NCBI GenBank assembly: GCA_900551095.1
Contig: URUJ01000010.1
Coordinates: forward strand, 1 to 52,428
Direction of reading: 5' to 3'
Length of the DNA: 52,428 bases
Source of the DNA: an uncultured Anaerococcus sp.
Lineage (GTDB): Bacteria > Bacillota > Clostridia > Tissierellales > Peptoniphilaceae
The position numbers and the translations under genes are program-made. Shown one piece after another: positions 1 through 8,213 of this stretch. The notes under the pieces are model-generated. The model did no database searches. It was not told the origin of the DNA and worked only from the letters and a program-made list of their open reading frames with translations. The stretch's first letter is position 1. Every line of letters begins with the position of its first letter.

Positions 1-56
1 TACGTGAAGGTGGTAGAACAGTAGCATCAGGAGTTGTTTCTAAGATAATTAAATAG
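1..56 (+). CDS. tuf: Elongation factor Tu, C-terminal end (partial)
   Basis: Only the last 17 codons and the stop are inside the window, read in the frame beginning at base 3. They spell REGGRTVASGVVSKIIK, the typical C-terminus of EF-Tu domain III, which delivers aminoacyl-tRNA to the ribosome. The gene starts upstream of the window. A strong terminator follows about 135 bases downstream. The identification rests on this short but highly conserved tail. Confidence 0.9.
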   Translation, partial: REGGRTVASGVVSKIIK

Positions 57-191
57 TCCCAAATTTTAAAGTAAATATTCCCTGATTTCACACAAAATCT
101 CAAATAAAAGTAATTTTATTTTGGGGGAAAGATTTTGAAATAATAAATATTGTCAAATCGAAAATTAAAAAAAGGGATCTTATAAAAATAT

Positions 192-217
192 AAAAAGCGG
201 GCCTGGCTCGCTTTTTT
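192..217 (+). terminator. Intrinsic terminator after tuf
   Basis: AAAAAGCGGGC, a CTG loop and GCTCGCTTTTTT form an 11 bp A-tailed and T-tailed hairpin with one G-T pair. It lies 15 bases before the next start codon, so it ends tuf transcription close to the following gene. The 57-191 stretch between tuf and the hairpin is AT-rich and I see no gene in it. Confidence 0.85.
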
Positions 218-231
218 GTTTAGGAGTTACT

Positions 232-1518
232 ATGTTTAATAAAAAAACTTTTCTAAGCTTGTTTCTAATAATGGTATTAGTTTTAACTAGCTGTGGAAAA
301 AAAGAGAAAAAAGCTGAGAATGAGAAATTAAAAGAGGCCATCGAAACCAGCGAAAATATCGAAAAAGAAATTTCGAAAAAGAAAGAACCCCAAAAAGCTG
401 AAGTAGGCAAGCCTTATGAAATTGGAGTTACACCAGATGATTACAATATGGACTATGACACATCAAGACTCTTATCACTAGAGGATAAAAAAAGTAAGTA
501 TTATCCAAAAGATGGTGTAAGAGGTTTGTATTTTAATTCTGGTTCTATAAATAATCCTGATGTTTACGATAGAGTAATAGGATTAATAGAAAATTCTAAT
601 TTAAATGCAGTAGTTATAGATGTTAAAGATGACTGGGGAAACATTACTGTTGATTTCGATACTGATAACGAAGAAATTCAGTATGCAAATAGTAAGTTGA
701 TAAATGCAGAAAATCTAATAGAAGACCTTCACAGCAGGGGAATCTATGTTATAGGAAGAATTACAACTTTTAAAGATTCTATTATTACAAAAATGCATCC
801 AGAGTGGGGTTTTACGAAGGAAGATGGAAGTCTTTGGGCAAATGGTCGTGGAGAAGTCTTTATGAATCCATTCCTAAAGGAAGTGCAAGATTATAATATA
901 GCTATTGGCGAGCTTGCTGCTGAAGCGGGTTTTGATGAAATCCAATACGATTATGTAAGGTTTGCAGAAGGCTTCGAAACTTTTGGTGATTCGTTAACAT
1001 ACTCTAGAGGAGAATTTGAAAATAAAGCTATGGATGAAGGAGATAAAAGGGTAGGAGCTATCACAGGTTATGTAAGAAGGGCTCGTGAGGCTATCTCAGC
1101 CTATGGTCTTCCTGTAGCAGTAGACGTTTTTGGGTATGCCTTACAAGCAGGGCGTGCAAGTGGTATTGGTCAAGATTTTTCAGAAATATCTAACGAAGCT
1201 GATATAATGTGCTCCATGATTTACCCATCTCACTGGGGACCATATTCTTTTGATATAGAAAAACCTGACCTTGAACCTTATGAATTGGTTTCACGATATC
1301 TAAAAGAAGAACAAGCTATTTTTAAAGATTTAGAGCATACTCCACAATCTCGTCCATGGATTCAAGATTTCACTGCTTCTTGGATAGGCGAGGGAAATTG
1401 GATGGTTTATGATGCGGAGGCCGTCCAAGCTGAAGTTGATGCAATTTATGACTCAGGTCAAAGAGAATATTTGATATGGAATGCGACAAATACTTATTCA
1501 GAAGGCGTTGATTACTAA
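232..1518 (+). CDS. Lipoprotein with putative glycoside-hydrolase (DUF4015) domain
   Basis: A 428-residue secreted lipoprotein. Residues 6-21 form a hydrophobic signal ending in the lipobox LTSC (Cys21), followed by a lysine/glutamate-rich linker to about residue 60. The rest resembles the DUF4015/GHL family of TIM-barrel putative glycosidases, with GVRGLYFNSG near the start, VIDVKDDWGN, the acidic segment FDEIQYDYVRF and the late WIQDFTASW segment. It is probably anchored outside the membrane and may act on a surface glycan; the substrate is unknown. A ribosome site (TAGGAG, 221-226) fits the ATG at 232. It stands alone between two terminators. Confidence 0.8.
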   Translation: MFNKKTFLSLFLIMVLVLTSCGKKEKKAENEKLKEAIETSENIEKEISKKKEPQKAEVGKPYEIGVTPDDYNMDYDTSRLLSLEDKKSKYYPKDGVRGLYFNSGSINNPDVYDRVIGLIENSNLNAVVIDVKDDWGNITVDFDTDNEEIQYANSKLINAENLIEDLHSRGIYVIGRITTFKDSIITKMHPEWGFTKEDGSLWANGRGEVFMNPFLKEVQDYNIAIGELAAEAGFDEIQYDYVRFAEGFETFGDSLTYSRGEFENKAMDEGDKRVGAITGYVRRAREAISAYGLPVAVDVFGYALQAGRASGIGQDFSEISNEADIMCSMIYPSHWGPYSFDIEKPDLEPYELVSRYLKEEQAIFKDLEHTPQSRPWIQDFTASWIGEGNWMVYDAEAVQAEVDAIYDSGQREYLIWNATNTYSEGVDY

Positions 1519-1520
1519 AA

Positions 1521-1542
1521 GACAGGGGAAACCCTGTTTTTT
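1521..1542 (+). terminator. Intrinsic terminator after the DUF4015 gene
   Basis: ACAGGG, loop GAAA, CCCTGT, then a T run starting three bases after the stop codon. A GNRA tetraloop on a GC-rich stem makes this a confident rho-independent terminator. Confidence 0.9.
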
Positions 1543-1549
1543 GATGAAG

Positions 1550-1574
1550 AAAAACCACCTATTTCTAGGTGGCT
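1550..1574 (-). terminator. Intrinsic terminator after the AraC-type gene
   Basis: CCACCT, ATTTCT, AGGTGG reads on the reverse strand as a hairpin followed by TTTTTC, ten bases past the stop of the reverse-strand regulator. It faces the forward terminator, so the two convergent genes are separated by back-to-back terminators. Confidence 0.8.
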
Positions 1575-1584
1575 AAATGGAAGT

Positions 1585-2433
1585 TTATAATCTGTGTTTT
1601 CTTCTAAATTGTGAAGGGGTTTGGCCCACTTTTTTCTTAAAAACTTGGTTAAAGTATGATTGAGAGTTAAATCCTACCAAGGCAGATATTTCTTCCATAG
1701 TGTGGTTGGTTGAAATAAGCAAATCTTTTGAGACCTCAACTCTCTTTAATATTAGGTATTCAATAGGAGTTATTCTATAGGATTGTTTAAATTCTGATAT
1801 TAGGTGGAACTTGTTCATATAGGCCATCTGTGATAGGTCTTCTAGTTTTATATCGTCATTATAATTTGTATCTATAAAGGATTTTATATAGTCAATTTGT
1901 CTATTTACTTTTTTATCGTGTTTGATAGAAATATTTTTTCTATATTTTCTAAGTAAATTAATTACAAGAGTGGATGCGATGGCATTGGCAAGACTTTTTG
2001 CAAAAATATCTTCACCCTTGTATTCTCTATAGATGTCTTCAAAATATTCTTCAAACCTAAGAGTTTTATCTCTGTTATCTATGTGAAAATAGTTTATATC
2101 TTCTAGTTGCTCTTTTTTAAATGCTGCAATAGATACTGATTCTATGCCAAAACCCAAAATTTTTATATTATTAATACTCTTATCTAGGTAAAGGGTGTGG
2201 CCTATGTTAGAATTTATAATTATTAAATCGCCTGCGTATACATCTATAGATTCACTTTCTATAGAAAGTTTACCAAAACCTTCTTGAATATAATAGAAAT
2301 ATGTGAAAGGATGAAATTGAATTCTGTTTGAAACTTTTTCATCGTAAGTGTTTTTTTGAGCATCTAAAATTTTTACTTCTAAGTGGTCTATATTATTTTC
2401 TTCTTCTATTATTTGATCGTTATCTTTCTCCAT
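1585..2433 (-). CDS. AraC-family transcriptional regulator
   Basis: A 282-residue regulator. The N-terminal half looks like a cupin ligand-binding domain (FTYFYYIQEGFGKL, then VYAGDLIIINSNIGHTL). The C-terminal ~100 residues are a double helix-turn-helix AraC domain (IKLEDLSQMAYMNKFHL; MEEISALVGFNSQSYFNQVFKK; ending GQTPSQFRRKHRL). An in-frame ATG at 2487 would add 18 residues, but it has no ribosome site and lies at or before the predicted transcription start. The ATG at 2433 follows AGAGGG at good spacing and is preferred. It is divergent from dnaG. The ligand and target genes cannot be told from the sequence; no sugar or transport operon is adjacent. Confidence 0.85.
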   Translation of the reverse strand: MEKDNDQIIEEENNIDHLEVKILDAQKNTYDEKVSNRIQFHPFTYFYYIQEGFGKLSIESESIDVYAGDLIIINSNIGHTLYLDKSINNIKILGFGIESVSIAAFKKEQLEDINYFHIDNRDKTLRFEEYFEDIYREYKGEDIFAKSLANAIASTLVINLLRKYRKNISIKHDKKVNRQIDYIKSFIDTNYNDDIKLEDLSQMAYMNKFHLISEFKQSYRITPIEYLILKRVEVSKDLLISTNHTMEEISALVGFNSQSYFNQVFKKKVGQTPSQFRRKHRL

Positions 2434-2489
2434 AATAACCCTCTGTATTTTTATAACTAACTTTTCTTGAATTATAAATTTATACATAT

Positions 2490-2518
2490 ATTATACTATA
2501 TATTGTGGAAAAAATTAA
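2490..2518 (-). promoter_or_regulatory. Predicted promoter of the AraC-type gene
   Basis: On the reverse strand a perfect TATAAT (2495-2490) lies 17 bases after a weak TTAATT. The predicted start near 2483 is downstream of the first in-frame ATG (2487), which supports the internal start at 2433 with a leader of about 50 bases. Confidence 0.5.
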
Positions 2519-2630
2519 GAAAAATTAGCTGATTTACAAAATATTTTTAAAAAAATTATAGAAATAATTTAAAAACATGAATTATGGATGTCATTAGACT
2601 TATGAATCTAATCTTTAGAAGCCATGATAA

Positions 2631-2658
2631 TTGATTAAAATTACAAGAAACGTATAAT
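2631..2658 (+). promoter_or_regulatory. Predicted promoter of dnaG-rpoD operon
   Basis: TTGATT, 16 bases, TATAAT. The start codon follows only 16 bases after the -10 box, with AGGTGA at 2665-2670 as ribosome site. Transcription would therefore begin at or just before the ribosome site, giving a leader of about 10 bases. Confidence 0.5.
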
Positions 2659-2674
2659 TTTATTAGGTGAGAAG

Positions 2675-4342
2675 ATGAGAATAATATCAGATGACATGGT
2701 AAATCAAATAAAAGAAAATTCTGACATAGTAGATGTAATTGGAGAATATGTTGACCTAAAAAAGGCTGGTTCGTCTTTTAAAGGTCTATGTCCATTTCAT
2801 AATGAGAAGACCCCATCTTTTACAGTAGATAGGAAGAAACAATTATTTCACTGTTTCGGGTGTGGAGCAGGTGGTGATGTTGTTTCTTTTATAATGCAAA
2901 AAGAAGGCTTGTCTTATCCAGAATCACTCAAATATCTTGCTAATAAGGCGGGAATCAATATAGTTTTTGATGAGAATCCAGTTATAAATGAGAAGAAAAA
3001 TAGATTTTACGATATAAATAAAGATATTATGATGTATTTTTATAAGAATCTTTTAACAACTAAGGCTCCACAGGATTACTTACTTAAAAGAGGGCTTAGG
3101 AGTAATATTGTAAATACTTTCATGTTGGGCTTTGCAAAAGATAGTTGGGATGATTTATTATCCTATGCTAAATCAAGGGCAATAAAAGAAGAGGATCTTT
3201 TAGAGCTGGGTTTAATTGCCAAGTCTAAAAATGGGAATTATTATGATAAGTATAGAAATAGGTTGATTTTCCCGATTATAGATACCTATGGTAGGGTGAT
3301 TGGATTTGGTGGAAGAGCGATTGATAACACAATGCCAAAATATTTAAATTCACCAGAATCAGATGTATTTAAGAAGAGATTTAACCTATATGGTCTAAAT
3401 ATTTTTAAAAAACAATCTAAGCGTGATTTAATACTTGTAGAAGGGTATATGGATGTTATCGCTCTAAATAATAATGGTATAGATATAGCTGTAGCAAGTC
3501 TTGGGACTGCTTTTACAGTAGATCAGGCAAAACTTGCAAAAAGGTATGCCGATAATATCTATATTTGTTATGATTCAGATTCTGCCGGGATAAAAGCTAC
3601 AAAAAGAGCTATAGAAATATTTAAAGAAGCAGAAATTGGGGTAAATATAATAGAGCTTGGAGAAGGGCTTGATCCAGATGAATTTGTCAAAAAATATGGT
3701 AAAGAAGCTTTTGAGAATAAGATGGATGAAGCTTTAGACGAGTATAATTATGCTTATGAAAAAATTCTGTCAGGTTATTCTGAGGCAAGCGAAAATGAAA
3801 AGTTTGAAAAGCTTAACCAATTTATAAATTTTCTTGCATCTATAAAACAGGATTTAACCAGGGAAATATTTATAAATAAAGTTTCTAATTTATTTGATAT
3901 TGATAAACAAACTTTAAAAGGTGCTATATCAAAGTATAATAACAAACATCATAAAGAAGTAATAAGCAAAGAGTATTTTCCTGAGCCTAATATTGTAGTG
4001 GAAGAAAAAAATACAGATATTAATGCTCATGAATTAGAAGTTTTAAGGCTTATATTTAATCAGCCAGAAGATTATAAAAAAGATGCTGATTACTTTGATA
4101 AATATTTGACTAGTCCTAAAGCAATTAATTTTAGAGATTTTCTAGTAGATAAGGATGCAAGCAAGTTTGACAAGGCTGATAGGGACTATAGATATATATT
4201 AGATTATGTAATGGATGATAAAAATCCAATTGTTGTCAGTGAATTAAAGGATAAAATTAGCCTATATGTGAGGCTTCAAAAGAGAAAAAATCTCAGACGA
4301 GGATATATAAATAGTAAGGGGAGAGATAATGAACAGCGATGA
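2675..4342 (+). CDS. dnaG: DNA primase
   Basis: 555 residues, slightly short for the family (about 580-600). It makes RNA primers for replication. The N-terminal CHC2 zinc ribbon is visible (Cys39, His42, Cys60, Cys63, in GLCPFHNEKTPSF and FHCFGCGAGGDV). The TOPRIM catalytic fold follows at about 250-330 (ILVEGYMDVIAL, CYDSDSAGIKA). The C-terminal ~130 residues would be the helicase-binding region and are poorly conserved. First gene of the macromolecular synthesis operon, overlapping rpoD by 14 bases. Confidence 0.97.
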   Translation: MRIISDDMVNQIKENSDIVDVIGEYVDLKKAGSSFKGLCPFHNEKTPSFTVDRKKQLFHCFGCGAGGDVVSFIMQKEGLSYPESLKYLANKAGINIVFDENPVINEKKNRFYDINKDIMMYFYKNLLTTKAPQDYLLKRGLRSNIVNTFMLGFAKDSWDDLLSYAKSRAIKEEDLLELGLIAKSKNGNYYDKYRNRLIFPIIDTYGRVIGFGGRAIDNTMPKYLNSPESDVFKKRFNLYGLNIFKKQSKRDLILVEGYMDVIALNNNGIDIAVASLGTAFTVDQAKLAKRYADNIYICYDSDSAGIKATKRAIEIFKEAEIGVNIIELGEGLDPDEFVKKYGKEAFENKMDEALDEYNYAYEKILSGYSEASENEKFEKLNQFINFLASIKQDLTREIFINKVSNLFDIDKQTLKGAISKYNNKHHKEVISKEYFPEPNIVVEEKNTDINAHELEVLRLIFNQPEDYKKDADYFDKYLTSPKAINFRDFLVDKDASKFDKADRDYRYILDYVMDDKNPIVVSELKDKISLYVRLQKRKNLRRGYINSKGRDNEQR

Positions 4343-6131
4343 TAATAAATTGCTCGAAGATGATGTTCTAGATGAAATTATCGAAGAGTTTGAATCTATA
4401 AGTGAGAATCAAGATGGAATGATTACTTATAGTCAAATTTTTGACTTTGATGATTTTAAGGACATGGATAAGGAAAGTCAAAAATTAATTCTTGCCAAAC
4501 TTGCAAGCTCTGGGATAGAAATTGTTGAGAAATCAGAAACTGAGCTAGATCAGGAAGAAGAAGTAGAAGACGAAATTGATGAAGAAGATCAAGAAGAAGA
4601 GATAGATGAAAAAGAATTAGAAGAAGAGATAGATAAGACAGTTGATAGTTTAGCTGGAATTAAGCTTGATGATCCTGTTAAAATGTATCTAAAGGAAATC
4701 GGTAAGGTTGACTTACTTACAGCAACAGAGGAAATTATACTAGCTCGCCGCATGGAAACTGGAGAGATAGCTAGAAAATCTATCCATGGGTATAAATTTA
4801 ATAAACAAAACAAAAATAAGTTAGCAAGTGATATATTTTTCGGAGACCTTGCTAAAGTCTTACAAACCGCTGATAATTATTTAAGAGAAGAAAAAGAATT
4901 AGACGAAAATACAATAAAAGATCTTGATGGTCTTATAAATATGGGGTCGCTTTTTAAGCAAGTTATGGAAGGTGACCTAGATAAGGATCAGTTAGAGCAA
5001 TTAAATGCTAAGATAATTATCTGCAACATTGCTCAAAATTCCATAGAAGATGATGATCTATCTAAAAAAGATGCAAATATACTTTGTGATTTGTTTGATT
5101 CCTTTGATCATATGCTTCAAATTATAGAAAATGATGAAGTTGTTAGCATGGTTTATTCTTCTTTTAATGATTTATTAAGTAAGGCGGCAAACAAAGATAC
5201 TATCAAAACAAATGATCAGATGATAATAGATAATCTTCTAAAAACTTCAGAATTTGCATCATCAATAAAAGATAATCAAGTTTTGTCGGATGAAGAAGCA
5301 TCTTTTTTAGCTTATATAATAGCTAAGAGAAATATTTCTTTAAAAATGTTAAATAAAGAAGAATTTACTGAAGAGGAACTTAACAAACTTGAACGTGATA
5401 TATTGAAATCACAAAGAGCCAAAGAAAAGCTCGCTGAAACTAACCTAAGACTTGTAGTATCAATAGCTAAAAAATATGTTGGTCGTGGCATGAGTTTTCT
5501 AGACTTAATCCAAGAAGGAAATATGGGTCTTATGAAAGCGGTAGATAAGTATGATTACAATAGAGGATTTAAATTTTCAACTTATGCGACATGGTGGATA
5601 AGACAAGCAATTACTCGTGCTATCGCGGATCAAGCGAGAACTATTAGGATACCAGTTCATATGGTAGAAACTATCAACAAACTTGTAAGGATCCAAAGGC
5701 AGCTTGTACAAGATTTAGGTCGTGATCCATCAAATGAAGAAATTGCTGAGATAATGGGAATTGAAGTAGAAAAAGTTTCGGAAATTAGAAAGATTGCCCA
5801 GGAACCAGTTAGTCTTGAAACTCCTATAGGAGAAGAAGACGATAGTCATTTGGGAGATTTTATAGAAGATGATACCGCAATAGATCCAGGTGAAGCAGCT
5901 AATTATACCATGTTGCGAGAGCAATTAAATGATGTGTTATCATGCCTTGGAGCTAGGGAAAAACGTGTTCTTCAATTAAGGTTTGGACTTATTGACGGCA
6001 CACCACGCACCCTAGAAGAAGTAGGCAAGGAATTTGATGTTACTAGGGAGAGAATAAGACAAATAGAGGCAAAAGCCTTAAGGAAGTTAAAATCTCCAAA
6101 CAAGAGTGAATTATTGAAAGATTTTTTATAA
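4329..6131 (+). CDS. rpoD: Housekeeping RNA polymerase sigma factor, enlarged
   Basis: 600 residues. It recruits RNA polymerase to -35/-10 promoters. Region 1.1-like N-terminus to about 70, a very acidic stretch at 70-103, region 1.2 at 115-145 (DPVKMYLKEIGKVDLL), then about 215 residues with no counterpart in the ~370-residue SigA of Bacillus. Region 2 follows from 365 (ETNLRLVVSIAKKYVGRGM; GFKFSTYATWWIRQAI), then region 3, and region 4 to the end (EEVGKEFDVTRERIRQIEAK). The insert sits where the non-conserved region of E. coli sigma-70 lies. The start at 4329 has GGGGAGA upstream. Translation is coupled to dnaG by a 14-base overlap. Confidence 0.97.
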   Translation: MNSDDNKLLEDDVLDEIIEEFESISENQDGMITYSQIFDFDDFKDMDKESQKLILAKLASSGIEIVEKSETELDQEEEVEDEIDEEDQEEEIDEKELEEEIDKTVDSLAGIKLDDPVKMYLKEIGKVDLLTATEEIILARRMETGEIARKSIHGYKFNKQNKNKLASDIFFGDLAKVLQTADNYLREEKELDENTIKDLDGLINMGSLFKQVMEGDLDKDQLEQLNAKIIICNIAQNSIEDDDLSKKDANILCDLFDSFDHMLQIIENDEVVSMVYSSFNDLLSKAANKDTIKTNDQMIIDNLLKTSEFASSIKDNQVLSDEEASFLAYIIAKRNISLKMLNKEEFTEEELNKLERDILKSQRAKEKLAETNLRLVVSIAKKYVGRGMSFLDLIQEGNMGLMKAVDKYDYNRGFKFSTYATWWIRQAITRAIADQARTIRIPVHMVETINKLVRIQRQLVQDLGRDPSNEEIAEIMGIEVEKVSEIRKIAQEPVSLETPIGEEDDSHLGDFIEDDTAIDPGEAANYTMLREQLNDVLSCLGAREKRVLQLRFGLIDGTPRTLEEVGKEFDVTRERIRQIEAKALRKLKSPNKSELLKDFL

Positions 6132-6824
6132 ATGGAAGATAAAAGACGATTATTAGATATTATTAATATCCTAGATTCAAATAAAAAAGTTATAGATGTA
6201 GGAACCGATCACGGATTGGTTCCTTTATATTTGGCAAAAAATAAGACTTCAACTGATATTACGGCAACAGATATCTCTGCTGCTAGTTTGCAGAAATTAA
6301 TAGATAGGCTAGACGATGACTTAAGCAAAATAATAAAAACTAAGGTTACCGATGGTTTTAGGGGGCTAGAAACGAGTGAAAATCAAGTGGCAATCATTGC
6401 AGGTATGGGAGCTAACACAATAATAGAAATCATTGAAGAAAGCTTAGACTTTGCAAAAAAACTTGACTATATGATTCTTGCTTCAAATGTTAATACTTAT
6501 GTGCTTAGACATTTTTTAAATGACCATGGATTTTTTATAGAAAAAGACTTTTTATCCTATGAGAATAAAAAATATTATGATATATTGAAGGTTTATTATG
6601 GCAAAGATCAGGACTTAGCCTTTGAAGAGTATTATTATGGTTTTACTGATATAAATAGCAATAGTTATCTACTACAAGAAAAACTAAGAATAGATAAGGA
6701 AAAAAATCAAAATTTTTTAAAAGAAATTAAGGTAAAATCTCAAGATACAAAAGCCATCAAAAGAATTGAAGATAGACTTCTTGCTATAAGGAAGGTGGAA
6801 AAAAGATGCAAATTCGAGAATTAA
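6132..6824 (+). CDS. trmK: tRNA (adenine-22-N1)-methyltransferase
   Basis: 230 residues, the usual size for TrmK (YqfN), which methylates A22 of tRNA with S-adenosylmethionine. The Rossmann-like SAM site is at VIDVGTDHGLVPLYLA, followed by ITATDIS; IIAGMGANTIIEII is the next family block. The C-terminal coiled region is retained. The ATG directly abuts the rpoD stop (TAAATG) and there is no Shine-Dalgarno sequence, so it probably depends on translational coupling. The sigA-trmK-nif3 order is common in Firmicutes and supports the assignment. Confidence 0.92.
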   Translation: MEDKRRLLDIINILDSNKKVIDVGTDHGLVPLYLAKNKTSTDITATDISAASLQKLIDRLDDDLSKIIKTKVTDGFRGLETSENQVAIIAGMGANTIIEIIEESLDFAKKLDYMILASNVNTYVLRHFLNDHGFFIEKDFLSYENKKYYDILKVYYGKDQDLAFEEYYYGFTDINSNSYLLQEKLRIDKEKNQNFLKEIKVKSQDTKAIKRIEDRLLAIRKVEKRCKFEN

Positions 6825-7579
6825 TTAATATATTAGAAGAAAAATATCCCTTTAGTTTACAAGAAGAATGGGATAATTCTGGCCTACAGATAGGTAATCC
6901 AGATGATGAACTAAAAGGGGTAGTCCTATCATTAGACTTGGAAGAAGAAGCAATAGACATAGCCCAAGAAGATAATAAAGCAAATTTAATCATAACCCAC
7001 CACCCATATTTATTTAACCCTACAAAATCAATTGACTTCACAGATAGTTTTTATACTAGACTTAGAAGATGCATTAAAAATGACATTACGGTTTTCGCTT
7101 TTCATACAAATTTAGACATAGCAAGGGGTGGAGTTAATGATAATTTGGCTGAACTATTGAATTTAAAAAACGTTAAAAGTCTTGAAATAGGAAAAGAGTT
7201 AGGTCTTGGTAGATATGGAAATATTAAAGAAACCAGAGCTGTGGATTTTCTTAAATTTGCCAAAGAAAAATTAGAAGCGGAAAATATTATTGCTTACGGA
7301 AATACAGAAAAAATAATTAATAAGATTGCTATTTGCGGTGGGGCAGGATCATCTTTAATAGAAGACGCTATAAGGCTCTCATGCGACCTAATCCTAACAG
7401 GAGATGTAAAGTATCATGAAGCTATGGATTACTCAAATAAGGGCATAATAGTGGCGGATATAGGACATTTTGCAAGCGAGAACCATATTATATACAAACT
7501 ACAAAGGGAAATAGAAGAAATCACTGATAAAAAAGTATATACTTTTTCTAAAACAGACGCTTTTAGAACTGTAATTTAA
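6806..7579 (+). CDS. Nif3-like dinuclear metal centre protein
   Basis: 257 residues, Nif3/YqfO family, a ring-forming protein with two metal ions per subunit; its cellular role is not settled. EEWDNSGLQIGNP opens the fold, ITHHPYLF carries the paired metal-binding histidines, TVFAFHTNLDIARGGVN is the central motif, and DIGHFASE the C-terminal metal site. This is the short form, without the extra PII-like domain found in the ~370-residue Bacillus version. It overlaps trmK by 19 bases and uses AAGGTGG as ribosome site inside trmK. Last gene of the dnaG operon before rnpB. Confidence 0.92.
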   Translation: MQIRELINILEEKYPFSLQEEWDNSGLQIGNPDDELKGVVLSLDLEEEAIDIAQEDNKANLIITHHPYLFNPTKSIDFTDSFYTRLRRCIKNDITVFAFHTNLDIARGGVNDNLAELLNLKNVKSLEIGKELGLGRYGNIKETRAVDFLKFAKEKLEAENIIAYGNTEKIINKIAICGGAGSSLIEDAIRLSCDLILTGDVKYHEAMDYSNKGIIVADIGHFASENHIIYKLQREIEEITDKKVYTFSKTDAFRTVI

Positions 7580-7580
7580 T

Positions 7581-7609
7581 TTTACATTTGTATAAAATTG
7601 TGGTATCTT
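7581..7609 (+). promoter_or_regulatory. Predicted rnpB promoter
   Basis: TTTACA, 17 bases, TATCTT, with a TG one base before the -10 box. The predicted transcription start near 7616 coincides with the 5' strand of the RNase P RNA P1 helix, which supports both calls. Confidence 0.65.
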
Positions 7610-7613
7610 AACT

Positions 7614-7960
7614 AAGGAGTAAATTAGATAATCGCGGTTCGCTTTTCTGCGTAACGAGGAAAGTCCGTGCACCACAGAGCGAGGATGCTTGATAACGTCA
7701 AGTAAGAGCAATCTTCAGGCAAGTGCAACAGAAAGTATACCGCCAATTTTGGTAAGGTTGGAATGGCGAGGTAAGAGCTCACCAGCTGTCCTAGTGATAG
7801 GCAGGCTATGTAAACCCCATCCGGTGCAAGAACAAAATGGACAATAGGAGGCTTGCTCGGCCCGGTCCGGAAAATGGTAGTTCGCTTGAACTTATTAGCA
7901 ATAATAAGTCTAGATAGATGATTATCCACGACAGAACACGGCTTATAGATTTACTCTTTA
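7614..7960 (+). ncRNA. rnpB: RNase P RNA, type A
   Basis: The catalytic RNA that trims tRNA 5' ends. The invariant core is present: GAGGAAAGTCCGTGC near 7657 and ACAGAACACGGCTTATAG near 7931, which together form P4. The ends pair as P1 (AGTAAAT with ATTTACT). The segment with AAGAGCTCACCAG, the following P13/P14-like hairpins and AAACCCCATCCGGTGCAAG match the ancestral type A fold rather than the Bacillus type B. Exact ends are inferred from P1. An antisense reading frame here is not a gene. Confidence 0.95.
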
Positions 7961-7974
7961 CATAATTGATACAC

Positions 7975-8115
7975 AATTAGTTACAAAAATTAATATTGTG
8001 TGTTTTAAAAATTACACTTTTTAAGGATTTTATTTATAAATATTGGGAAAATTATTAGAATTCTATCAATATATATAAAAAGACTCAAATAAGTGTAATT
8101 TTTTTGTAACTAATT
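7975..8115. repeat. Nested inverted repeat between rnpB and the NlpC gene
   Basis: Outer arms AATTAGTTACAAAAA (7975-7989) and TTTTTGTAACTAATT (8101-8115) are a perfect 15 bp inverted repeat. Inner arms AAAAATTACACTT (8007-8019) and AAGTGTAATTTTT (8091-8103) add a perfect 13 bp repeat. On the right the two arms are fused; on the left about 17 bases separate them. The right end lies one base before the TTGACA of the next promoter. The inner pair is followed by a T run, so it could also end rnpB transcription. Confidence 0.7.
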
Positions 8116-8116
8116 A

Positions 8117-8145
8117 TTGACATTTTTGTTAAAAAGATATAAAAT
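8117..8145 (+). promoter_or_regulatory. Strong promoter of the NlpC/P60 gene
   Basis: TTGACA, 17 bases, TAAAAT. The predicted start near 8152 gives a leader of about 60 bases with a full ribosome site (GGAGGAG, 8198-8204). The -35 box abuts the inverted repeat. Confidence 0.8.
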
Positions 8146-8213
8146 TAGCTTAGATTTCAAAATAACACGAATTATATTTACAATTCATAACAATTATGGA
8201 GGAGTAATTTTAA

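Noticed and set aside
2434..2487. Earlier AraC-type start
   Set aside because: It lies at or upstream of the predicted transcription start and lacks a ribosome site.
7624..7929. Antisense reading frame of 101 codons over rnpB
   Set aside because: It is the complement of a structured RNA gene; no homology or ribosome site.
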